Shown here in pieces: positions 8,785-17,988 of a DNA stretch of 64,000 bases. The DNA is from Citrobacter amalonaticus (GTDB lineage: Bacteria; Pseudomonadota; Gammaproteobacteria; Enterobacterales; Enterobacteriaceae). Location: contig NZ_CP014015.2 of the NCBI RefSeq assembly GCF_001559075.2, positions 1,178,001 to 1,242,000 of the forward strand, in the 5' to 3' direction. The position numbers and the translations under genes were made by a program. A model generated the notes under the pieces. It did not search any database, was not told the DNA's origin, and saw only the letters and a program-made list of their open reading frames with translations. Numbering within the stretch: the stretch's first letter is position 1; each line of letters begins with the position of its first letter.

Positions 8785-9884
8785 CACACCGCTCCTTTAC
8801 GCGAAAAACGGGCGCGCAGACGGCGCACCGGCACTGTATCCCACAGGTTAAGACCCACCGCCAGCGCCAGATACAGCAGGTTGACGACCCACATCCAGAT
8901 AACCGGGTCCAGCTTCCCTTTCCCGCCGTTGGATTTCAGGGAGGTCTGGATCAGGAAGAACATCAGATACAGCAGCATCGCGGGCAGCATCGACAGCACG
9001 CGGCCCTGACGCGGGTTGACCACGCTCAGCGGTACGACCATCAGCGCCATCATAAATACGGTGAATACCAGCGTGATACGCCAGTGCAGTTCCGCACGGG
9101 CGCGATCGGTATCAGTGGACCACAGTGTGCGCATGTCCATCTGGTCGGTGTCGTTCGGATCCAGCGCCACCGCCTGGTGACCGATAATCGCCTGATAGTC
9201 CTGGAAATCGGTGATGCGGAAATCACGCAGTAGCGCAGTACCTTCAAAGCGGGTGCCTTTATTCAGCGTGACCACCTGCGAACCGTCGCGCAGTTGCGAC
9301 AGGTGTCCGGAATCGGCCACGACCACGGAAGGCCGGGCGTTGCCTTTCGGGCGAATCTGCGCGAGGAACACATCTTTAAAGTCGCTACCGTCAACGCTTT
9401 CAATGAACAGTACCGAGCCGCCGTTGGTGGCCTGCTGGAACTGCCCTTGCGCCAGTGCGGCCATACCAGGGTTGGCTTTCGCTTCCGCCAGCACTTCATC
9501 CTGATGTTTTGACGACCACGGCCCCGCCCACATGACGTTAACGGCGGCAATGATACCGGTGAACAACGCCAGGATCATCGCCGCTTTCACCAGCACGGCC
9601 TTGCTCAGGCCGCAGGCGTGCATCACCGTAATTTCACTTTCGGTATACAGTTTGCCCAGCGTCATCAACAGTCCGAGGAACAGACTGAGCGGCAGGATGA
9701 GTTGTGCCATTTCAGGCACGCCGAGGCCCAGCAGCGAGAGCACCAGATTTGCCGGAATGTCACCGTCAACCGCTGCGCCGAGGATCCTCACTAACTTTTG
9801 ACAAAAGAAGATCAAAAGCAGGATGAAGAGGATGGCAAGCTGGCTTTTGAGCGTCTCCCGCACCAGATATCTTATGATTATCAC
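8784..9884 (-). CDS. lptF: LPS export permease LptF
   Basis: Partner of LptG in the essential LptB2FG lipopolysaccharide exporter. Seen: 366 aa, the length of the E. coli protein, with three N-terminal spans, a periplasmic jellyroll at about 130-260 and three C-terminal spans. Translation starts at GTG (MIIIRYLVRE), as I recall for E. coli. It is the promoter-proximal gene of lptFG. The 266-bp gap to the divergent pepA holds both promoters; I see no strongly matching site for a named regulator there. Confidence 0.96.
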   Translation of the reverse strand: MIIIRYLVRETLKSQLAILFILLLIFFCQKLVRILGAAVDGDIPANLVLSLLGLGVPEMAQLILPLSLFLGLLMTLGKLYTESEITVMHACGLSKAVLVKAAMILALFTGIIAAVNVMWAGPWSSKHQDEVLAEAKANPGMAALAQGQFQQATNGGSVLFIESVDGSDFKDVFLAQIRPKGNARPSVVVADSGHLSQLRDGSQVVTLNKGTRFEGTALLRDFRITDFQDYQAIIGHQAVALDPNDTDQMDMRTLWSTDTDRARAELHWRITLVFTVFMMALMVVPLSVVNPRQGRVLSMLPAMLLYLMFFLIQTSLKSNGGKGKLDPVIWMWVVNLLYLALAVGLNLWDTVPVRRLRARFSRKGAV

Positions 9885-10150
9885 TTTAAATACGCCCGTA
9901 AAAACTCGTCTTTTGCAGGAATTTAGCTTGTTTCATGGCTTAAACGTCATTTATTCTCTTGAGTCGTCGAAATCGTCGCTAAAATTATTATACTCAGCGG
10001 ATTCGCCACTCAGAACACGTTCTGATGTGCCAATGCCGTAATAACGTTAAGATTAACACGAAGTCACCGCAACTGCGGATATGAGTTACGAAAGCTTGCA
10101 ATTCTAACCGCAGGCGCCGCCGTTGTCTTTAAGATTCAGGAGCGTAGTGC

Positions 10151-11662
10151 ATGGAGTTTAGTGTAAAAAGCGGTAGCCCGGAGAAACAGCGGAGTGCCTG
10201 CATCGTCGTGGGCGTCTTTGAACCACGCCGCCTTTCTCCGGTTGCAGAACAGCTCGATAAAATCAGCGACGGGTACATCAGTGCCCTGCTGCGTCGTGGC
10301 GAACTGGAAGGCAAACCGGGTCAGACCCTGTTGTTACACCATGTTCCCAACGTACTGTCCGAGCGTATCCTCCTCATCGGTTGTGGCAAAGAGCGCGAGC
10401 TGGATGAACGTCAGTATAAGCAGGTGATTCAGAAAACCATAAACACTCTGAATGATACCGGCTCGATGGAAGCCGTCTGCTTCCTGACCGAACTGCACGT
10501 CAAAGGCCGCAATAACTACTGGAAAGTGCGTCAGGCTGTCGAGACAGCCAAAGAGACGCTGTATAGCTTCGATCAACTGAAAACCACCAAAAGCGAGCCG
10601 CGCCGCCCGCTGCGTAAAATGGTCTTCAACGTGCCAACCCGTCGAGAACTGACCAGCGGCGAGCGTGCGATTCAGCACGGTCTGGCCATTGCCGCCGGTA
10701 TTAAGGCCGCGAAAGATCTCGGCAACATGCCGCCAAACATCTGTAACGCCGCCTATTTAGCCTCGCAGGCGCGTCAGTTGGCTGACAGCTACAGCAAGAA
10801 TGTGGTCACCCGCGTCATCGGCGAACAGCAGATGAAAGAGCTGGGAATGCACTCTTACCTCGCCGTCGGTCACGGTTCGCAGAATGAATCGCTGATGTCA
10901 GTGATTGAGTACAAAGGCAGTCCGTCCGAAGACGTGCGTCCGATTGTGTTGGTCGGTAAAGGGCTCACCTTTGACTCCGGCGGTATCTCCATCAAGCCGG
11001 CTGAAGGCATGGACGAGATGAAGTACGACATGTGCGGAGCGGCGGCAGTGTATGGCGTAATGCGCATGGTGGCGGAACTGCAGTTGCCAATCAACGTCAT
11101 CGGCGTACTGGCAGGCTGTGAAAACATGCCTGGCGGTCGCGCCTATCGTCCGGGCGACGTGCTGACGACAATGTCCGGCCAGACGGTTGAAGTGCTGAAC
11201 ACCGATGCCGAAGGCCGTCTGGTACTCTGCGACGTCTTAACCTACGTTGAGCGTTTCGAGCCAGAAGCGGTTATTGACGTGGCAACCCTGACCGGCGCCT
11301 GCGTGATTGCGCTGGGCCACCACATTACCGGTCTGATGTCGAACCATAACCCGCTGGCGCACGAACTGATCGGCGCGTCCGAACAAGCAGGTGACCGCGC
11401 GTGGCGTCTGCCGCTGGGTGATGAGTATCAGGAACAGCTGGAGTCCAACTTCGCGGATATGGCGAATATTGGCGGCCGTCCTGGCGGCGCAATCACCGCA
11501 GGCTGCTTCCTGTCGCGCTTTACCCGCAAGTACAACTGGGCGCACCTCGACATCGCCGGTACCGCATGGCGTTCCGGGAAAGCCAAAGGCGCAACCGGTC
11601 GTCCGGTGGCGCTGTTGTCGCAGTTCCTGCTCAATCGTGCCGGGTTTAACGGCGAAGAGTAA
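10151..11662 (+). CDS. pepA: Leucyl aminopeptidase A (PepA/XerB)
   Basis: Hexameric dinuclear-metal M17 aminopeptidase. In E. coli it also binds DNA as the XerB accessory factor for cer/psi plasmid multimer resolution and regulates carAB (family knowledge). Seen: NTDAEGRL with D352 and E354 as metal ligands, and a KGLTFDSGG motif providing the lysine and aspartate ligands near 270-275. 503 aa as in E. coli. The ATG follows CAGGAG. The link to carAB is notable because the window is rich in carbamoyl phosphate genes. Confidence 0.96.
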   Translation: MEFSVKSGSPEKQRSACIVVGVFEPRRLSPVAEQLDKISDGYISALLRRGELEGKPGQTLLLHHVPNVLSERILLIGCGKERELDERQYKQVIQKTINTLNDTGSMEAVCFLTELHVKGRNNYWKVRQAVETAKETLYSFDQLKTTKSEPRRPLRKMVFNVPTRRELTSGERAIQHGLAIAAGIKAAKDLGNMPPNICNAAYLASQARQLADSYSKNVVTRVIGEQQMKELGMHSYLAVGHGSQNESLMSVIEYKGSPSEDVRPIVLVGKGLTFDSGGISIKPAEGMDEMKYDMCGAAAVYGVMRMVAELQLPINVIGVLAGCENMPGGRAYRPGDVLTTMSGQTVEVLNTDAEGRLVLCDVLTYVERFEPEAVIDVATLTGACVIALGHHITGLMSNHNPLAHELIGASEQAGDRAWRLPLGDEYQEQLESNFADMANIGGRPGGAITAGCFLSRFTRKYNWAHLDIAGTAWRSGKAKGATGRPVALLSQFLLNRAGFNGEE

Positions 11663-11688
11663 AGCCGCAAGCACAGGCAATAAGAATT

Positions 11689-11817
11689 CTATACCCTATG
11701 GATTTCGAGTTGCATCGCGGCGGCAACTGAGCAAATCCCCAGGAGCATAGTTTACTATGTGACTGGGGTGCGAGAAGGCAGCCAACAAAGAGGCGACTTG
11801 AAAGACGACGGGTATAG
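11689..11817. repeat. ERIC element (intergenic repeat unit) between pepA and holC
   Basis: Imperfect palindrome of about 129 bp. Its outer arms are ctataccc and gggtatag. Its core contains atccccaggagc and gtgactggggtg, the sequences targeted by the classical ERIC-PCR primers. The element ends two bases before the holC ATG, so it fills the holC translation-initiation region and would form a large hairpin in the pepA-holC transcript. Confidence 0.93.
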
Positions 11818-11819
11818 AA

Positions 11820-12263
11820 ATGAGAAATGCAACCTTCTACCTTCTGGACAACGACACACAACACGATGGCCTTAGCGCCGTCGAGCAACTGGTGTGTGAA
11901 ATTGCCGCAGAACGTTGGCGCAGCGGCAAACGCGTTTTGATTGCCTGCGAAGACGAAAAGCAGGCGATTCGCCTGGATGAAGCGCTGTGGGCCAGACCGG
12001 CCGACCGTTTCGTCCCGCACAATCTGGCCGGTGAAGGGCCGCGCGGCGGTGCGCCGGTGGAAATCGCCTGGCCGGAAAAACGCAACAGCAGCCCGCGCGA
12101 CCTGCTCATCAGCCTGCGCGTTGGCTTTGCAGATTTTGCCACCGCTTTCACAGAAGTGATAGACTTCGTCCCTTACGAAGATTCTCTGAAACAATCGGCA
12201 CGCGAACGCTACAAAGCCTACCGCGTGGCTGGTTTTAACCTGAATACGGCAACCTGGAAATAA
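11820..12263 (+). CDS. holC: DNA polymerase III chi subunit
   Basis: Chi binds psi (HolD) in the clamp-loader complex and contacts single-stranded DNA-binding protein on the lagging strand. 147 aa, exactly the family length, with the conserved HNLAGEGPRGGAPVEI and ARERYKAYR segments. The ATG lies directly after the ERIC element; no Shine-Dalgarno better than the element's own purine-rich GACGACGGG is visible. Its TAA overlaps the valS ATG by one base (TAATG), implying coupling. Confidence 0.96.
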   Translation: MRNATFYLLDNDTQHDGLSAVEQLVCEIAAERWRSGKRVLIACEDEKQAIRLDEALWARPADRFVPHNLAGEGPRGGAPVEIAWPEKRNSSPRDLLISLRVGFADFATAFTEVIDFVPYEDSLKQSARERYKAYRVAGFNLNTATWK

Positions 12264-15118
12264 TGGAAAAGACATACAACCCCCAAGATATCGAACAGCC
12301 GCTTTACGAGCACTGGGAAAAGCAGGGCTATTTCAAGCCTAACGGCGATGAAAGCAAAGAGTCCTTCTGCATCATGATCCCGCCGCCGAACGTCACCGGC
12401 AGTTTGCATATGGGTCATGCTTTCCAGCAAACCATCATGGATACGCTGATCCGCTATCAGCGCATGCAGGGGAAAAATACCCTGTGGCAGGTCGGGACCG
12501 ACCACGCCGGTATCGCGACCCAGATGGTGGTTGAGCGTAAAATTGCCGCTGAAGAAGGTAAAACCCGTCACGACTACGGTCGCGATGCCTTTATCGATAA
12601 AATCTGGCAGTGGAAAGCGGAATCCGGCGGCACCATCACCCGCCAGATGCGTCGTCTCGGCAACTCTGTTGACTGGGAGCGCGAGCGCTTCACCATGGAC
12701 GAAGGCCTTTCCAATGCCGTGAAAGAAGTCTTTGTCCGCCTGTACAAAGAAGATCTGATTTACCGTGGCAAACGCCTGGTGAACTGGGACCCGAAACTGC
12801 GGACCGCCATTTCTGACCTGGAAGTGGAAAACCGCGAGTCTAAAGGCTCGATGTGGCACATCCGCTACCCGCTGGCCGACGGCGCGAAAACCGCAGACGG
12901 CAAAGATTACCTGGTGGTTGCGACCACCCGTCCGGAAACCCTGCTGGGCGATACCGGCGTGGCCGTCAACCCGGAAGATCCGCGCTATAAAGATCTGATT
13001 GGCAAATTCGTGGTGTTGCCGCTGGTGAACCGCCGCATTCCGATCGTCGGTGATGAACATGCCGACATGGAAAAAGGCACCGGCTGCGTGAAGATCACCC
13101 CGGCGCACGACTTTAACGACTACGAAGTCGGTCGTCGTCATGCCCTGCCCATGATCAACATCTTCACCTTTGATGGCGATATCCGCGAAACGGCGGAAGT
13201 GTACGACACCAAAGGCAATGAGTCTGACGTCTACTCCAACGAAATCCCGGCGGAATTCCAGAAACTGGAGCGCTTTGCCGCACGTAAAGCGGTGGTGGCT
13301 GCGATCGACGCGCTGGGCCTGCTGGAAGAGATTAAACCGCACGACCTGACCGTCCCGTACGGCGACCGTGGCGGCGTGGTCATCGAACCGATGCTGACCG
13401 ACCAGTGGTATGTCCGTGCCGATGTACTGGCAAAACCGGCGGTAGAAGCCGTTGAGAACGGCGACATTCAGTTCGTGCCGAAGCAGTACGAAAACATGTA
13501 TTTCTCCTGGATGCGCGATATTCAGGACTGGTGTATCTCCCGTCAGCTGTGGTGGGGTCACCGTATTCCGGCATGGTACGACAACGACGGTAACGTCTAT
13601 GTGGGTCGCAACGAAGACGAAGTGCGTCAGGAAAACAACCTGAGCGCAGACGTTGCCCTGCGTCAGGACGACGACGTGCTGGATACCTGGTTCTCCTCCG
13701 CGCTGTGGACCTTCTCGACGCTCGGCTGGCCGGAAAACACCGACGCGCTGCGTCAGTTCCACCCGACCAGCGTGATGGTTTCCGGCTTCGACATCATCTT
13801 CTTCTGGATTGCCCGCATGATCATGATGACCATGCACTTCATCAAAGATGAAAACGGCAAGCCGCAGGTTCCGTTTAAGACGGTCTACATGACCGGTTTG
13901 ATCCGCGACGACGAAGGCCAGAAGATGTCCAAATCCAAGGGCAACGTGATTGACCCGCTGGATATGGTCGACGGTATTTCGCTGCCGGAGCTGCTGGAAA
14001 AACGTACCGGCAACATGATGCAGCCGCAACTAGCTGAGAAGATTGCCAAACGTACTGAAAAACAGTTCCCGGAAGGTATCGAGCCGCACGGCACCGACGC
14101 CCTGCGTTTCACCCTGGCCGCGCTGGCGTCTACCGGTCGCGACATCAACTGGGATATGAAGCGCCTGGAAGGTTATCGTAACTTCTGTAACAAGCTGTGG
14201 AACGCCAGCCGTTTTGTGCTGATGAACACCGAAGAGCAGGATTGCGGCTTCAACGGCGGCGAGATGACCCTGTCGCTGGCGGACCGCTGGATCCTCGCTG
14301 AATTCAACCAGACCACCAAAGCGTATCGTGAAGCGCTGGATAACTTCCGTTTCGATATCGCCGCGGGCATTCTGTACGAGTTCACCTGGAACCAGTTCTG
14401 TGACTGGTATCTGGAGCTGACCAAGCCGGTCATGACCGGCGGTTCTGAAGCCGAACTGCGTGGCACCCGCCATACGCTGGTGACCGTGCTGGAAGGTCTG
14501 CTGCGCCTGGCGCACCCGATCATCCCGTTCATCACCGAAACCATCTGGCAGCGTGTGAAAGTGATTGCCGGTATTACCGCTGACACCATCATGCTGCAGC
14601 CGTTCCCGGAATATAACGCCGCACAGGTTGATGAAGCCGCACTCGCTGACACCGAATGGCTGAAGCAGGCGATCGTTGCCGTACGTAACATCCGTGCGGA
14701 AATGAACATTGCGCCGGGTAAACCGCTGGCGCTGCTGCTACGTGGTTGCAGTGATGACGCGATGCGTCGCGTAAACGACAACCGTAGCTTCCTGCTGAAC
14801 CTGGCGCGTCTGGAAAGCATCACCGTACTGCCTGCCGATGACAAAGGTCCGGTCTCTGTGACCAAAATCATCGACGGCGCCGAGCTGCTGATCCCGATGG
14901 CGGGCCTTATCAACAAAGAAGATGAGCTGGCGCGTCTGGCGAAAGAAGTGGCGAAAATCGAAGGCGAAATTAGCCGTATCGAAAACAAACTCGCTAACGA
15001 AGGCTTTGTTGCACGCGCGCCGGAAGCGGTGATCGCCAAAGAGCGTGAGAAGCTGGAAGGCTACGCCGAAGCGAAAGCGAAGTTGATTGAGCAGCAGGCG
15101 GTGATCGCCGCGCTGTAA
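12263..15118 (+). CDS. valS: Valyl-tRNA synthetase
   Basis: Class Ia aminoacyl-tRNA synthetase that charges tRNA-Val and hydrolyses mischarged Thr-tRNA-Val. Seen: HIGH-type motif HMGH at residues 49-52 in PPPNVTGSLHMGHAF, KMSKS at 554-558, a CP1 editing domain between them (TTRPETLLGDTGVAV), a tryptophan-rich ISRQLWWGHRIPAWY segment, and a C-terminal coiled coil from about residue 885. 951 aa as in E. coli. It ends in a strong intrinsic terminator. Confidence 0.98.
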   Translation: MEKTYNPQDIEQPLYEHWEKQGYFKPNGDESKESFCIMIPPPNVTGSLHMGHAFQQTIMDTLIRYQRMQGKNTLWQVGTDHAGIATQMVVERKIAAEEGKTRHDYGRDAFIDKIWQWKAESGGTITRQMRRLGNSVDWERERFTMDEGLSNAVKEVFVRLYKEDLIYRGKRLVNWDPKLRTAISDLEVENRESKGSMWHIRYPLADGAKTADGKDYLVVATTRPETLLGDTGVAVNPEDPRYKDLIGKFVVLPLVNRRIPIVGDEHADMEKGTGCVKITPAHDFNDYEVGRRHALPMINIFTFDGDIRETAEVYDTKGNESDVYSNEIPAEFQKLERFAARKAVVAAIDALGLLEEIKPHDLTVPYGDRGGVVIEPMLTDQWYVRADVLAKPAVEAVENGDIQFVPKQYENMYFSWMRDIQDWCISRQLWWGHRIPAWYDNDGNVYVGRNEDEVRQENNLSADVALRQDDDVLDTWFSSALWTFSTLGWPENTDALRQFHPTSVMVSGFDIIFFWIARMIMMTMHFIKDENGKPQVPFKTVYMTGLIRDDEGQKMSKSKGNVIDPLDMVDGISLPELLEKRTGNMMQPQLAEKIAKRTEKQFPEGIEPHGTDALRFTLAALASTGRDINWDMKRLEGYRNFCNKLWNASRFVLMNTEEQDCGFNGGEMTLSLADRWILAEFNQTTKAYREALDNFRFDIAAGILYEFTWNQFCDWYLELTKPVMTGGSEAELRGTRHTLVTVLEGLLRLAHPIIPFITETIWQRVKVIAGITADTIMLQPFPEYNAAQVDEAALADTEWLKQAIVAVRNIRAEMNIAPGKPLALLLRGCSDDAMRRVNDNRSFLLNLARLESITVLPADDKGPVSVTKIIDGAELLIPMAGLINKEDELARLAKEVAKIEGEISRIENKLANEGFVARAPEAVIAKEREKLEGYAEAKAKLIEQQAVIAAL

Positions 15119-15137
15119 TCACGGACAGTGGTAATGT

Positions 15138-15167
15138 AAAAAGGCCGGAGCATGCTCCGGCCTTTTT
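15138..15167. terminator. Intrinsic terminator after valS
   Basis: A perfect inverted repeat of aaggccggagc and its complement is flanked by A5 and T5. It can act in both directions, ending holC-valS and also the convergent yjgN transcript. Confidence 0.93.
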
Positions 15168-15183
15168 GTATCAGACTTTTGTA

Positions 15184-16383
15184 TCAGATAAAGGGAATCT
15201 GCGTCATCATGCCGCGAGACAGCACCGCAATCGGCCCTGTCTCAGGCTGCTCATCATGGTCAGTCAGTTCCAGAGTATCCAGATCGCCATCAACCCATGT
15301 ATTCGCCGCCAGGAAACGCAGATAGCGCATCTTCATGAACGGATAAGCCAGCCCCAGTGTGATGGACGAGACCACGGCAATCAGCACCCACTGCACTATC
15401 AGTGCATGAAATGCGATACCGGAATGAAAACGGATACTGCCGTCCGCGAGAGTCAGGTTGTTCATAAAGTGGTTGCGCAACCCCATCCACATATAACCCG
15501 TAGAGAAAAGTATCGCCGCGAAGTAAAGCAAGTAACAGGCGATGATTTCCCCCTGGTAACTTAAAATCAACATTCCCAGCCTCTCGTCACTCATTCCCCC
15601 ACCCATATTGGCCAGCACGATTGCACCGAAAATGTCAGAAAAGAGCCAGGCGATAACCACCAGGAAGGGAACAAGAATCAGCATCGACAGTAAACACACT
15701 TTGATGCACTGCTTCACACTGGCGGCAACGGAGAAACGGTGAATACCAAACTGGCCTCCCCCACCAACCAGTGAAATCCATTTTGCATAGATGATACCGG
15801 CAATTATTCCCATACCTACGAGAAAAATGACAAACGCCAGCAAGAACTTTGTAATAATAGCCTCTACGTTATAAGAAATATCACCAGGAATACTCACTAT
15901 TACAAGAATCAATACTGTCAGTATAATATAGAGCACCACAGGCAATCCCATCATCACCCACCATGCGCGCCCCAATGAGCAGTGAAAGTTAAAACGCACA
16001 TTATTCAGTGTGGTCATCATGGCATTATATTTTATGCTTTTGACCATAAAGACAGGTAATACGAGGAAAAATGCCAACATTAACGTCAGTTCAAGAGCCG
16101 GAATCGCCGCGAAGAAGGAGATGACGACAAAAAAAAGGACGACGAATAACCAACTCAAAAAAATGGCCAACCCTGTCGCATGATAGCCAAAACGCGCGCC
16201 ATTCAATTCCATGTTTTCATAAATATAGCGACGACTACGTACGATTGCCCATGGTGTATAAATGCCAAGAGTAATGACGCATAGAAGGACATTAGTTAAG
16301 CAGATAATAAAATACTCCCCGGCACGACCATGAAAGTCAAACTGCCAACGAGGCTTCCGTTCATTGTTCGCAAACAAATCCAT
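15184..16383 (-). CDS. yjgN: YjgN, DUF898 polytopic inner-membrane protein of unknown function
   Basis: Predicted multi-span inner-membrane protein of the DUF898 family; no activity is known to me. Seen: 399 aa with about 9-10 hydrophobic spans, an N-terminal RPRWQFDFHG-like family signature (residues 9-20) that recurs in a second half near 290-320, and tryptophan and arginine-rich loops between spans. The ATG follows AAGGA. It diverges from yjgM across an AT-rich 177-bp gap and converges on valS. Confidence 0.9.
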   Translation of the reverse strand: MDLFANNERKPRWQFDFHGRAGEYFIICLTNVLLCVITLGIYTPWAIVRSRRYIYENMELNGARFGYHATGLAIFLSWLFVVLFFVVISFFAAIPALELTLMLAFFLVLPVFMVKSIKYNAMMTTLNNVRFNFHCSLGRAWWVMMGLPVVLYIILTVLILVIVSIPGDISYNVEAIITKFLLAFVIFLVGMGIIAGIIYAKWISLVGGGGQFGIHRFSVAASVKQCIKVCLLSMLILVPFLVVIAWLFSDIFGAIVLANMGGGMSDERLGMLILSYQGEIIACYLLYFAAILFSTGYMWMGLRNHFMNNLTLADGSIRFHSGIAFHALIVQWVLIAVVSSITLGLAYPFMKMRYLRFLAANTWVDGDLDTLELTDHDEQPETGPIAVLSRGMMTQIPFI

Positions 16384-16560
16384 AACAATTCCTTTGTTTT
16401 CAAAATAAACCTAATAAATAATAAAGGTATCCTTATTAGCAAAGATAGAATAACCTGTTCGCTGAATAAACGCTTGTTTTTTTTACGTACCGCTTGCATG
16501 CTTTCAAAGAGAATGATATCAATTACAATTATATATATTTAGCTTTAACAAACGAAAAAT

Positions 16561-17064
16561 ATGAGTAATCAACAGCATCAGACGCTCACTCTCCGCCCTC
16601 TTTCAGCACAGGATAATCCTGCCATCGCTGACGTTATCCGTCAGGTTTCCGCCGAATATGGTCTCACCGCTGACAAAGGCTATACCGTTGCCGATCCGAA
16701 TCTGGATGAGCTGTATCAACTCTACTCGCAACCAGGACATGCATATTGGGTGGTAGAGCGTAATGGCGAAGTTGTGGGTGGCGGCGGAATTGCGCCGTTA
16801 ACCTGTAGCGAACCCGATATTTGCGAACTGCAAAAAATGTACTTTTTGCCTGCGGCGCGCGGACAAGGCATGGCGAAAAAGCTGGCGCTGATGGCGATGG
16901 ATCACGCCCGCGCGCAGGGATTTAAACATTGCTATCTGGAAACGACCGCCTTTTTACGCGAAGCGATTGGCCTGTATGAACATTTAGGGTTTGAGCATAT
17001 CAGCGAACCGCTGGGCTGCACCGGGCACGTCGATTGCGAAGTGCGGATGCTCAAACCCCTGTAA
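16561..17064 (+). CDS. yjgM: GNAT-family N-acetyltransferase YjgM
   Basis: Predicted acetyl-CoA-dependent N-acetyltransferase with unknown acceptor. Seen: the GNAT core with GGGGIAPL, the pyrophosphate-binding RGQGMAKKL loop at about residues 101-109, and the LYEHLGFEH motif near the C-terminus. 167 aa as in E. coli; the first ten residues differ from what I recall there. There is no clear Shine-Dalgarno before the ATG. Its stop lies 6 bp from the convergent neighbour's stop with no terminator visible between them. Confidence 0.9.
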   Translation: MSNQQHQTLTLRPLSAQDNPAIADVIRQVSAEYGLTADKGYTVADPNLDELYQLYSQPGHAYWVVERNGEVVGGGGIAPLTCSEPDICELQKMYFLPAARGQGMAKKLALMAMDHARAQGFKHCYLETTAFLREAIGLYEHLGFEHISEPLGCTGHVDCEVRMLKPL

Positions 17065-17070
17065 GACCGG

Positions 17071-17901
17071 CTATTGCATCTCAGGCGACACCGAAAGTCG
17101 AATCACGCCAGCGGCCTGCGCGGCTGGCAATTTCAGCACTTCCGTCCACATATCCTGCACCAGATCGCAAACGATCTTCTCTTTCCCGATCCCCTTCTCC
17201 GGCTCAGCCATAAGCTGTACATCCTGCCCGTAGCGTTGCACCAGTACCGGTACGACGCTTTGCAGATCCTGCATAGCCTGCTGTTTTTCGGTGTCGGTTA
17301 CCGTGTGTTTATTAGGGCCGTATGCCGCGCGCATCATCGCCGCATCGCCTTCCATACGCCGTTTCAGAATATCCGGCGAGATCAGACGCGTCGGGTTAAT
17401 GCCGCCTTTGACCTGCGGGAAGAGAAAGCGGAAACACTCATCGTCACCTTTTTTCTGCACCGCCGCAGTCTGTTCGAGATTGATCTTCATATAGTCAATG
17501 ACATTACTGTCCGGCGCCTGCTGTAAACGCGACATCTGAATTTGCAGCACCTGCGGTTGAATGGTATCGATAATTTGTTGTTCGGTTTTGCCTTCATTTT
17601 TCAGTTGCAGCGCCTGGGTGCGAAGATGGACCCAGAATGCCGGCTCCTGTTCCTTCAGTACCTGAAACGTCGGCATTTGCAGTAGCGCGGCATCAAACTG
17701 TTGCTCTTCCGTCTGACCGGACGCCGCTTTTTCTCGCGGGATCAGGTAGTGCACGTCAAAGAGGTTCCACGCGACAATCGCCACCATCATCAGTACCGCG
17801 CCGGAAGCCTTCCCCACCCAGCCTTTTTTACGCATGAGCCCTATCACCGCGGCGATGACCGCGCCGACGTAGCCTGCGAGAAGTACATGTGTCCAGTTCA
17901 T
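17071..17901 (-). CDS. Membrane-anchored protein of unknown function
   Basis: I do not recognise a characterised family. Seen from the ATG at 17901: a short N-terminus, two closely spaced hydrophobic segments (about residues 4-22 and 33-50), then a soluble, glutamine-rich, mainly helical domain of about 220 residues with two cysteines (DDECFRF and KIVCDLV). I chose this ATG because AAGGA lies 12 bp upstream. Alternatives are ATG 17934 and GTG 17943, neither with a good ribosome site. It lies downstream of miaE on the same strand (87 bp gap) and converges with yjgM. Topology predicts a domain exported to the periplasm or left in the cytosol; I cannot say which. Confidence 0.75.
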   Translation of the reverse strand: MNWTHVLLAGYVGAVIAAVIGLMRKKGWVGKASGAVLMMVAIVAWNLFDVHYLIPREKAASGQTEEQQFDAALLQMPTFQVLKEQEPAFWVHLRTQALQLKNEGKTEQQIIDTIQPQVLQIQMSRLQQAPDSNVIDYMKINLEQTAAVQKKGDDECFRFLFPQVKGGINPTRLISPDILKRRMEGDAAMMRAAYGPNKHTVTDTEKQQAMQDLQSVVPVLVQRYGQDVQLMAEPEKGIGKEKIVCDLVQDMWTEVLKLPAAQAAGVIRLSVSPEMQ

Positions 17902-17988
17902 CGGTATTGGTATTCCTTGCCCTGAAAAGGACATATTTTTCACTGCCCGCGTCGGGATGTCACCTTACGGCGGGCAGAACTACCGAAA

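Noticed and set aside
12218..14029. A long minus-strand open frame (603 codons) inside valS
   Set aside because: It is antisense to a certain, highly conserved gene. Its composition (many His, Gly, Arg, Val) is the usual mirror of a GC-rich coding strand, and no domain is recognisable.
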